DNA of 6,168 nucleotides from Planctomycetota bacterium (GTDB lineage: Bacteria; Planctomycetota; Phycisphaerae; UBA1845; CAIVHJ01), in the NCBI GenBank assembly GCA_022573485.1, contig JACZTW010000235.1:1-6168 (forward strand), given 5' to 3'. Below the pieces are notes generated by a model. It was not told the origin of the DNA and searched no databases. It saw only the letters and a list, made by a program, of their open reading frames with translations. Each line of letters opens with the position of its first letter. Position 1 is the stretch's first letter. The translations under genes and the position numbers were made by a program. Shown here in pieces: positions 1 to 4,957 of the stretch.

Positions 1-808
1 GATCGGGCGGCAGCGGTTCCGGATCGAAGACGTCGAAGGCCGCACCGGCGACCACGCCCGCATCGAGCGCCGCCGCCAGCGCCGCAGCATCGACCACCGC
101 GCCGCGTGCGGTGTTGATCAGCAGTGCGGTGCTCTTCATCTTTCGGAGCGTCGATGCGTTGATCAGGCCGCGGGTCTTGGGGGTTAATGGCACGTGCAGC
201 GAAACGATGTCTGCCTCGGTGTAGATTTCGTCCTTGCTGACTGCATGAGCGAGGTGTTCCTCGTGCGGGATCGGCAGGATGTCGTTGAACAGGATGCTCA
301 TGCCGAAGGCGCGTTGGGCCATGCCGGCCAGGCACTGCCCGATGCGGCCGAAGCCGATAATGCCCAGCGTCATCTCGCCAAGCTGAGCACTCGCGAGCTG
401 GTTCCGAGCCCGCTTGAAATCGCCCTGACGGAGTTGCTCCTGAGCCCAGCAGACCCGGCGTTCCAACGTGATTATCAAGCCGATGGTCAACTCTGCAACT
501 GCCTCGGTGGATGCGGCGGGCGTGTGGACGACCGTGACGCCCGCAGCGGCGGCGGCCTTCGTGTCGATGTTCTCCACGCCCACGCCGGCTCGGGCGATGA
601 CCTTCAAAGCCGGCGCCGACTCGATGATGTCGGCAGATACGTCGGCGTAGGTGCGTACGATCAAGGCGTGGCAATCGCGGACCGCGCCGCGGAGCGTGTC
701 CGGATCGCACGAAGTCAGTTCCACGACTTCGCCCACGGCCCGCAGGCGCTCGAGCGCGCTGTTCGACAGGCGCTCGGCAACCACAATCCTGCATCCACGA
801 TCCGCCAT
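1..808 (-). CDS. serA: D-isomer-specific 2-hydroxyacid dehydrogenase, SerA-like (partial, C-terminus beyond left edge)
   Basis: NAD-dependent D-2-hydroxyacid dehydrogenase. The closest family resemblance is to D-3-phosphoglycerate dehydrogenase, the first step of serine synthesis in the cytoplasm. 269 codons are visible and the frame is open at the window edge. Visible features are an N-terminal substrate-domain segment with IARAGVGVENID (residues 71-82), the Rossmann dinucleotide motif GFGRIG (152-157), an acidic residue after the second strand (D176, for NAD preference), the family signature INTARGAVVD (231-240) with catalytic Arg235, and FDPEP with catalytic Glu264. The catalytic His and any ACT-type regulatory domain would lie beyond position 1. 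The ATG at 808 is chosen because family homology starts right after it (CRIVVAERL); no good Shine-Dalgarno precedes it, and upstream TTG codons in frame are alternatives. It sits 64 bp downstream of the YjfB-like gene on the same strand, so co-transcription is possible. Another 2-hydroxyacid dehydrogenase (glyoxylate or hydroxypyruvate reductase type) cannot be excluded without the C-terminus. Confidence 0.9.
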   Translation of the reverse strand, partial: MADRGCRIVVAERLSNSALERLRAVGEVVELTSCDPDTLRGAVRDCHALIVRTYADVSADIIESAPALKVIARAGVGVENIDTKAAAAAGVTVVHTPAASTEAVAELTIGLIITLERRVCWAQEQLRQGDFKRARNQLASAQLGEMTLGIIGFGRIGQCLAGMAQRAFGMSILFNDILPIPHEEHLAHAVSKDEIYTEADIVSLHVPLTPKTRGLINASTLRKMKSTALLINTARGAVVDAAALAAALDAGVVAGAAFDVFDPEPLPPD

Positions 809-872
809 GAGAACGATGATCGAGCGGAAGTCGGCGGCGGTCAAGCGAATGCGAAGGATCAAGTACGAGCGC

Positions 873-1088
873 CTAAGCGCGGAGGTCCAGCATGCGGCCT
901 ATGGAGCGGTTCAGATCCGCCGTCGCGGAGGACATGCTCTCGGCCGCCGCCTCGATCAATTTGAGCGCGCTGTCGGCTTGCTGGTTGGCGATTTTGAGCA
1001 TTCTGCCCGCGACCGCCAACTGGACCTTGCCCAATGAGCCGGCCGCCTTCAGATTCACCGCCGCCGAAACCAAATTGATTACAGACAT
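873..1088 (-). CDS. YjfB-like putative motility protein (small)
   Basis: A 71-residue protein resembling the short YjfB family, annotated as putative motility proteins of unknown mechanism. The recognisable part is the middle: VQLAVAGRMLKIANQQADSA (22-41), followed by a leucine- and alanine-rich helix. This matches the family pattern of a hydrophobic helix, then a 'QQ' turn, then 'ALLxLLxxA'. The whole sequence is predicted helical, has no signal peptide and contains no cysteine. The ATG at 1088 is preceded by GGGGAT about 4-9 nt upstream, a modest ribosome-binding site. It ends with TAG, 64 bp before the SerA-like gene on the same strand. The length (60-75 aa) fits the family. The role in motility is family annotation only; nothing else flagellar is in the window. 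Confidence 0.6.
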   Translation of the reverse strand: MSVINLVSAAVNLKAAGSLGKVQLAVAGRMLKIANQQADSALKLIEAAAESMSSATADLNRSIGRMLDLRA

Positions 1089-1242
1089 CAGAATCCCCGT
1101 CCACCGCTGCGATTATTCCACGTCGGAAAGGTACGATATGGCGAACCCCGCCAGCCTGGGAAACGGCAAAACCCGTAATATCGCTATTGGACGTACTACA
1201 CTGGACTGCATAGCCTTAAGGCCACAAGGCAAACTCCGTACA

Positions 1243-1417
1243 CATACCGAACACGGAACTGTTGGATTTCTGAGGGACAGGTGCCGAAAACACCATATGT
1301 TGGGTTCCGAAGAAGGCATACCCAAGGTATGTGTGGCCCTGTCACACTCGGCAACGAGAGGGTCTGGATTTTGGGGTTGACGTTTGGTCTATGTTAGGAC
1401 ATACTTCCATACCGAAC
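1243..1417. repeat. Cluster of CATACC motifs (possible operator sites)
   Basis: The 10-mer CATACCGAAC occurs at 1243-1252 and again at 1408-1417. Between them a perfect 6-bp inverted repeat, CATACC (1317-1322) and GGTATG (1326-1331) around CAA, repeats the same core. The second copy lies just downstream of a candidate -10 hexamer at 1400-1405, where a repressor would block initiation. The repeats are directly visible; a regulatory role is inference, and the binding protein is unknown. Confidence 0.3.
1377..1405 (+). promoter_or_regulatory. Possible sigma-70-type promoter
   Basis: TTGACG (1377-1382, 5 of 6 to the -35 consensus) is followed after 17 nt by CATACT (1400-1405, 4 of 6 to the -10 consensus). 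Initiation would be near 1412, overlapping the second CATACCGAAC copy. It would serve either the doubtful ORF at 1529 or lexA through a leader of about 500 nt. This is consensus matching only. Confidence 0.35.
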
Positions 1418-1528
1418 GAAAGACGTACAACGGTCAGCCCGTCGGCGGCTCGACAGGTGGGCAGAAGCGCGGATCGCGATGCGAGAATCACAAGCTGGGA
1501 ACAACATCAGACGCTACGAGGAGATCGA

Positions 1529-1901
1529 ATGCGCAATCTCAAAGCGCCGGTTCCCGGCTTGGAGGAGTCCGCCTGCGAAATTCGTTCCGAGAATGAATCT
1601 GAGCTGCCCTTGTGTATTCTCGGGCCTGGAGGTGACTTTCAGCAATCCTGGCCCATGATTCGCCGCAATGCCGCCCGCAACGCCAAGGCTTTGAGGCTTG
1701 AGACCCAGGGCACGACAGCAGCATTTAGCTGGTGTGTGTTCATGCAGTGGTTGGCGGGGTTGTTTGGGTCGCTGCGGGTCAAGCCCGCGACGCGTCGTGG
1801 GCGCGTCGGCCCTGTTGGTCGCGTTCTTCGCGTTTCCTTGTCCCTTGCGACCGGGGATACTGGCCGAGCGGCCGCTGTCTCGGCAGCCGCTCCAGAATTG
1901 A
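1529..1901 (+). other. Doubtful ORF upstream of lexA, perhaps a frameshifted small membrane-protein gene
   Basis: An ATG at 1529 follows a strong Shine-Dalgarno-like GAGGAG (1518-1523) and opens a frame (MRNLKAPVPGLEESACEIRS...) that reads without a stop into lexA, overlapping it by about 250 bp if real. It includes a hydrophobic stretch, AFSWCVFMQWLAGLFG. From about 1785 the frame one base over becomes much more GC3-rich and encodes a hydrophobic segment, VVGASALLVAFFAF, that stops with TGA at 1899-1901, immediately before lexA's ribosome-binding site. One plausible reading is a gene of about 125 codons with a frameshift near 1770-1800. The other is chance open frames in GC-rich noncoding DNA. 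No family is recognised. If neither frame is coding, lexA has a long untranslated leader. Confidence 0.2.
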
Positions 1902-1913
1902 AGGTGCATCACG

Positions 1914-2549
1914 ATGCCCCGATCCTCTGCAGCACACGACCGGCGCCGCCTGACATCCAGGCAGGTGGACATCCTGACCATCATTCGCGCGTACCAAAGG
2001 AGCCATGGCTGTTCGCCGACGATGCAGGAAATCGCCGACCAAATTCGCGTCACAAAAGTCACGGTGTTCGAGCACGTCGAAACCCTCGTCGCCAAGGGCC
2101 TGTTGCGCCGCTTGCCGCACAAGGCACGCTCTTTGGAGCTGACCTCGCGTGTGCAGTTGCCCGATGACCGCTCCACGGTGTTCCCCGTAGTCGGTTACAT
2201 CGCCGCCGGTCTGCCCATCGAAGCCATCGAGAACCGAGAAACGATCGATCTCGAAGATTTCTTCAATACGCGCCATAGCACGTTTGTCTTGAAGGTCCGG
2301 GGCGACAGCATGATCGACGAACAGATCCGCGATGGTGACTACGTCGTTTGCGAACAACGCTCCGAGCCGCGCCGCGGAGAAACCGTGGTCGCACTTCTGG
2401 ATTCCGGTGAGGCCACGTTGAAGAAGTACTATCGAGAGAAGGGCAAGATCAGGCTTCAGCCTGCGAATCCGGATTTCGAGCCGATTGTGGTGGACCCGAG
2501 CGCGGTGGAAATCCAGGGCATTGTCGTGGGCATTCTGCGAACGTGCTGA
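1914..2549 (+). CDS. lexA: LexA repressor (SOS response, self-cleaving)
   Basis: A 211-residue SOS transcriptional repressor and S24-family autopeptidase, which binds operators as a dimer and self-cleaves when stimulated by RecA-ssDNA. Residues 12-67 form the winged helix-turn-helix domain (LTSRQVDIL, SPTMQEIADQIRV, then recognition helix TKVTVFEHVETL). The cleavage site is Ala98-Gly99 in VGYIAAGLPI. The catalytic Ser132 lies in RGDSMID and the catalytic Lys170 in EATLKKYY; the Ser-Lys spacing matches the family. The ATG at 1914 is preceded by GAAGGTG (1900-1906), a good ribosome-binding site. An inverted repeat, GCCGAG (1863-1868) and CTCGGC (1879-1884), sits just upstream of the ribosome-binding site and could form a hairpin in the leader. 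No classical Gram-negative (CTG-N10-CAG) or Gram-positive (GAAC-N4-GTTC) LexA box is obvious nearby, in line with the unusual recognition helix. It converges with tatA, leaving a 38-bp gap with no clear intrinsic terminator. Confidence 0.96.
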   Translation: MPRSSAAHDRRRLTSRQVDILTIIRAYQRSHGCSPTMQEIADQIRVTKVTVFEHVETLVAKGLLRRLPHKARSLELTSRVQLPDDRSTVFPVVGYIAAGLPIEAIENRETIDLEDFFNTRHSTFVLKVRGDSMIDEQIRDGDYVVCEQRSEPRRGETVVALLDSGEATLKKYYREKGKIRLQPANPDFEPIVVDPSAVEIQGIVVGILRTC

Positions 2550-2587
2550 GTCGGCGAATTGGGATGTTCCGCACTGCGAAGTCAGCC

Positions 2588-2839
2588 TCAGGTGCTGGAC
2601 TTGTCTTCGTTGCTCTCGTCGTTCGCCGGGAGTGCCTTGCGGTCGTCATCCGCCGTGCTCGCCGTGTCGATGTCATCCTTGACGTCCTTCAGACCCTTCT
2701 TGAACTCGACGATGCTCTTGCCCATAGATCGCGCCACATCGGGCAGTCGGCGTCCGAAGAAGAGCAGCGCAACGGCTGCGATGACAAGCATTTCTGGAGC
2801 GCCGGGCATCCAGGCCAACATATCGAATGACGCGAGCAT
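2588..2839 (-). CDS. tatA: Sec-independent protein translocase subunit TatA
   Basis: An 83-residue TatA/E-type protein, the pore-forming subunit of the twin-arginine translocase in the inner membrane, which exports folded proteins with TatC. After a short N-terminus comes a single membrane helix (about 15-28, PEMLVIAAVALLFF), the hallmark FG hinge (F28-G29) with Pro33, then the amphipathic helix RSMGKSIVEFKKGLKD (37-52), and a charged, acidic, disordered tail. The EFKKGLKD segment and short length favour TatA over TatB. The ATG at 2839 is chosen because GAGGAG lies at 2844-2849 on the minus strand, 4 nt upstream of it. The frame is open 71 codons further upstream, but that part has no TatA homology. 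It is divergent from the selenoprotein candidate and convergent with lexA. No tatB or tatC is in the window. The selenoprotein candidate's leader has no twin-arginine motif, so the two genes are probably not functionally paired through Tat. Confidence 0.93.
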   Translation of the reverse strand: MLASFDMLAWMPGAPEMLVIAAVALLFFGRRLPDVARSMGKSIVEFKKGLKDVKDDIDTASTADDDRKALPANDESNEDKSST

Positions 2840-3110
2840 GGTTTCTCCTCGCTCAGTGGCAGTGCCAGGCGGCCATGCCAAGCGTTTCACGAATCGATTG
2901 GCGACCAGCGGCGTTGAGTATATCGGCGGCCGGAGCACGATCCTGAATAAGTATACACCAATAAGCAGACCTGCGGTAGATGGGATTTCGGGCCACTTGA
3001 AAGCCCAACCAGCGTTTTCAATGACCGGATTCTCGAGTACACTGGCCTGCAATAAGTCGTCCGTCGGGGGAATGAGCTATTGCAAGCAGCTTGAAAGGTG
3101 AGGTGACGAA

Positions 3111-4055
3111 ATGACGCACGTTCTGGCCTGTTCGCTGATTCTGTTTGTCAGCCAGCCACCCGGAGATGTCCTGAGTATCAGCGCCACGTTGGATGCCGAC
3201 GAACTCTCAGTGGGTTCGCATTATGAAATTGTCCTCAAGGTGGAGATCAAGGAGGGCTGGTCCGCGGCCAGCGCCGGCGTGCCGGCCCCGCTCGTGCAGA
3301 TCGATGTCCCGCCGTCCGTCGAATTGTCGGGCAAGGTCTTGACGGCGCAGAGGGAACTGAGCAGGAACGAGTTCCTGCAGGCGCCGTTCGAGCGCTTGCT
3401 CAAGAACGAAGAGGAGCACATCGGGTTCTCACTCGTGACAGCCCCGGGCGCCAAAGAGCAAATCGTGCTGAACATCATGGCCTACGTGAGTCAGGATCCC
3501 ACGGTGGACAGCTTTTTCATTCGCCGTCGGTTTGCGCTGGACGTCAAACCCCGCGCCCAAGCCGTCGGCGTGCTTGGCGTCAAATCGGACTGGGGCATCG
3601 ACAAGCACTTGCTGCAGATCGGAGATCCGGCTGAAGACTTCAGCCTTCCGAAAGCGTTCGACCCTCCGATCGGATTGGGCAACTACCTGGGACAAAAGAA
3701 TATCATCGTGATGACCTACCGCGCGCATTGGTGACCCTTCTGCGTCACGCAACTGGGTCAGTTGCAGCGAATGTATGATGAGTTCAAGAAGCGTGATACG
3801 GTGGTCATCGCGATCGCACAAGAAGACAAAGACCTCAAGTCGCACGGCAAGATCTACAACCGCTTCAAGCCCGCGCCGCGCTTCGATATCGTCGCAGATT
3901 TGAACCGGGCGCAAACACGGGCCTACAAACGCACCACGGCCTACCTAATCGACAAGAAGGGCATTGTCCGGCAGATTTTCCCCATGATGATCCACCATCG
4001 TCCTTCGTGGCGTGCGATCCTGAACGAGGTCGATCGGATTAGCGCAGATCCGTGA
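3111..4055 (+). CDS. Candidate selenoprotein: exported redoxin/peroxiredoxin-like protein with UPFC active site and DsbD-N-like domain
   Basis: Read through one in-frame TGA (codon 208), this is a 314-residue protein. Residues 1-17 (MTHVLACSLILFVS) are a short hydrophobic leader. Residues about 20-148 are beta-rich, with the ISATLDADELSVGSHYEIVL...IKEGW pattern typical of DsbD N-terminal-like domains. Residues about 167-314 are an AhpC/TSA-redoxin domain: GDPAEDFSLP (171-180), the strand NIIVMTYRAHW, then TGA-PFC, then VTQLGQLQRMYDEF. The segment KRTTAYLIDKKGIVRQIF also fits the thioredoxin fold. Relatives have R-G-x-W-C-P-[FY]-C here, so TGA replaces the first active-site Cys. Cys211 is the only other Cys in the mature part, giving a U-x-x-C redox pair. 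The likely role is thiol peroxidase or thiol-disulfide oxidoreductase chemistry in the periplasm. The start is fixed by GGTGAGGTGA at 3097-3106 and an in-frame TGA at 3099-3101. Without Sec insertion, translation would end at residue 207, before the catalytic motif. A TGC-to-TGA mutation or a base error is the main alternative. Confidence 0.8.
3732..3734 (+). other. In-frame TGA, probable selenocysteine codon (Sec208)
   Basis: The TGA is flanked by CAT TGG and CCC TTC TGC, giving H-W-[TGA]-P-F-C. It occupies the first-cysteine position of the redoxin CPxC motif, which is where Sec is found in known Cys-to-Sec redox homologues. The reading frame on both sides is uninterrupted and has the same domain identity. 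The gene's terminal stop (4053-4055) is also TGA, so a context signal would be needed to tell the two apart. Confidence 0.75.
3749..3765 (+). promoter_or_regulatory. SECIS-like stem-loop downstream of the TGA
   Basis: In RNA, GCAACU (3749-3754) pairs perfectly with AGUUGC (3760-3765) around the loop GGGUC (3755-3759). A further lower stem is possible: CGU (3743-3745) with GCG (3767-3769), using one wobble pair. The apical loop begins 20 nt after the TGA, and its first bases are G. Both properties match the known bacterial SECIS pattern (loop G, about 16-37 nt from the UGA) recognised by SelB. The hairpin lies inside the coding sequence, as expected in bacteria. It was folded by eye only. Confidence 0.6.
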
Positions 4056-4258
4056 CAAGCAATTCCTTCGCTTTCGGGGCGAGAAGACTGTTGTCCTGCC
4101 GACGGCGCGCTCAGGATGGTGTAGCGGCGTCGCGCCTGACGAACGGGCAGTCGTGTCGGATGAGGATCAGCAGGCGAGCGAGTGCTCTGACGGCCGGTGG
4201 TGTTGCCGCCAAGCGGTTCTCCAATTCGCTCGCCAAGCAGGCATGTTTTCAATGTTGC

Positions 4259-4588
4259 TTATGGGAGCACTTTGATCCGCGCGACAAGATCGGCTAGTTC
4301 TTCCAGACCTTGATTGATCTCTCCGGTGGCGCCCTGCAGGACCTGTTGTTCAAGCTGGCTCGCATTCTGGCTCAGCGTGGGGTAGCCGTGTCCACCGCCG
4401 CTGCCTTTGAGCTGGTGGACCAGGCGCCGCAAGCGGTCCATATCGTTCGCTTGCAGGGCATCCTGCATCGCATCCAGACGCTGGGTGAGTCCATCGACGA
4501 ACAACTCAACGATTTCTGAAAAAGCCGGGTCACTTTGCGCGAGGTCGGAATAGATCGGCTCGGAAACCTGCGACTGCAAATCTGACAT
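4259..4588 (-). CDS. Single-domain HPt histidine phosphotransfer protein
   Basis: A 109-residue cytoplasmic phosphorelay intermediate. It accepts a phosphoryl group from a response-regulator or hybrid-kinase receiver domain and passes it on. The four-helix HPt core spans about residues 22-107. The phospho-acceptor is His58 in LVHQLKGSGGGHGYP (56-70), a classic HPt signature with the small residues that let a receiver dock. It is preceded by IVELFVDGLTQRLDAMQDAL and followed by a Gln/Leu-rich helix. The start MSDLQSQ at 4588 is preferred: it follows AGAGGCG about 6 nt upstream, and the domain begins shortly after. The frame is open 23 codons further upstream (to 4657), but that extension is Cys-containing and not HPt-like. 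It converges with the selenoprotein candidate across 203 bp. No kinase or receiver gene is present, so its partners are unknown. The N-terminal PIYSDLA resembles small HPt proteins I associate with Planctomycetes. Confidence 0.9.
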   Translation of the reverse strand: MSDLQSQVSEPIYSDLAQSDPAFSEIVELFVDGLTQRLDAMQDALQANDMDRLRRLVHQLKGSGGGHGYPTLSQNASQLEQQVLQGATGEINQGLEELADLVARIKVLP

Positions 4589-4651
4589 GTGTAACGCCTC
4601 TACAGGGTACTGACAACGACAGTCAATCTCGTAGGCATGCGCGAATTTTGC

Positions 4652-4678
4652 TTGCACAGGCCGCCTTCACAGTACAAT
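4652..4678 (+). promoter_or_regulatory. Possible promoter of the sigma-factor cluster
   Basis: TTGCAC (4652-4657) and TACAAT (4673-4678, 5 of 6 to the -10 consensus) are separated by 15 nt, shorter than optimal. TTGCTT (4648-4653) at 19 nt is an alternative -35. Initiation would be near 4685, just before the ORF at 4701. It lies between the divergent HPt gene and the sigma-factor cluster. Confidence 0.3.
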
Positions 4679-4700
4679 ATCGACCAGATACCGGGGCGGA

Positions 4701-4946
4701 ATGACTTCCCAATCGACAGGGCGTCTTGCCGGTCGCTTCGCCAGGAATAGTGCGATTTGTCTACGCCGGATGGGTGGTGAGCGAATCAGCCACCCTCTTC
4801 CGGAACACGGGATGAATGCCTTGAAGTTGAGAATCAGCGCCGTCCTGCGACACGAGCGAGCGCGCCTAAGCGATTACCTCATTCGTAGTGCCGTTGCTCG
4901 TGCAATTCAAGTTGATCTCAATGCCCAAGAACAAGGCCCCGATTGA
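4701..4946 (+). CDS. Doubtful hypothetical small ORF upstream of the sigma factor
   Basis: An 81-codon frame starting with ATG at 4701, with only a weak ribosome-binding site (GGGG, 4693-4696). It ends with TGA 11 nt before the preferred start of the sigma-factor gene. The product is Arg-rich (12 Arg in 81), with no signal peptide, no membrane helix and no recognised family. The second half, from an internal Met at codon 38 (MNALKLRISAVLRHERARLS), has a plausible helical pattern. Support comes from position: it follows a possible promoter and abuts the sigma gene. Against it are the composition typical of chance frames and the absence of homology. If it is not a gene, 4589-4957 is a 369-bp intergenic region acting as the leader of the sigma factor. 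Confidence 0.28.
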   Translation: MTSQSTGRLAGRFARNSAICLRRMGGERISHPLPEHGMNALKLRISAVLRHERARLSDYLIRSAVARAIQVDLNAQEQGPD

Positions 4947-4957
4947 GTGGATGCCCG

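Larger units (their letters stand above)
1089..1528. other. Gene-poor region upstream of yjfB-like gene and lexA
   Basis: No convincing coding sequence on either strand. The 70-codon minus-strand frame at 1113-1325 has a Cys/Pro/Ser-rich composition and no family resemblance. The region contains a possible plus-strand promoter (1377-1405), two exact copies of CATACCGAAC, and a short CATACC/GGTATG hairpin, each listed separately. I see no tRNA, tmRNA, SRP RNA or RNase P signature. Confidence 0.6.

Noticed and set aside
194..964. 256-codon plus-strand open frame
   Set aside because: It is antisense to the clearly homologous SerA-like gene; its product is Asp/Arg/Gly-rich with no family pattern.
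1147..1160. Sigma-54-like GG/GC elements on the minus strand upstream of the YjfB-like gene
   Set aside because: The spacing between the GG and GC elements is two bases too short.
1514..2176. 220-codon minus-strand open frame
   Set aside because: It covers lexA antisense, is Arg/Cys-rich and has no recognisable domain; it is a shadow of GC-rich coding DNA.
2550..2587. Bidirectional terminator between lexA and tatA
   Set aside because: Only very short complementary stretches and no T-tract on either strand; no intrinsic terminator can be supported.
2917..2955. Two TATACT hexamers on the minus strand upstream of tatA
   Set aside because: Good -10 hexamers, but I find no acceptable -35 at 16-18 nt from either, so no promoter is called.
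2840..3052. 71-codon N-terminal extension of tatA
   Set aside because: TatA homology and a strong GAGGAG ribosome-binding site both start at 2839; the upstream part has no family match and runs through the intergenic region.
3111..3131. Lipobox at residues 4-7 (VLAC) of the selenoprotein candidate
   Set aside because: It lies too close to the N-terminus with no charged n-region or hydrophobic core before it; an ordinary signal peptide is more likely.
3735..4055. Reading the second half as an independent gene starting at TTG 3762
   Set aside because: It begins inside the redoxin fold after the catalytic motif, has no ribosome-binding site, and is in phase with the upstream frame.
4053..4124. 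Second TGA (4053-4055) read as another Sec codon
   Set aside because: The following 22 codons before TAG show no redoxin continuation, and the nearby bulged hairpin (4066-4086) has a U-first loop unlike SECIS; this is the true stop.
4052..4297. 81-codon plus-strand ORF starting at GTG overlapping the selenoprotein stop
   Set aside because: No homology, an Arg/Ser/Cys-rich chance composition, and it runs into the 3' end of the HPt gene on the other strand.
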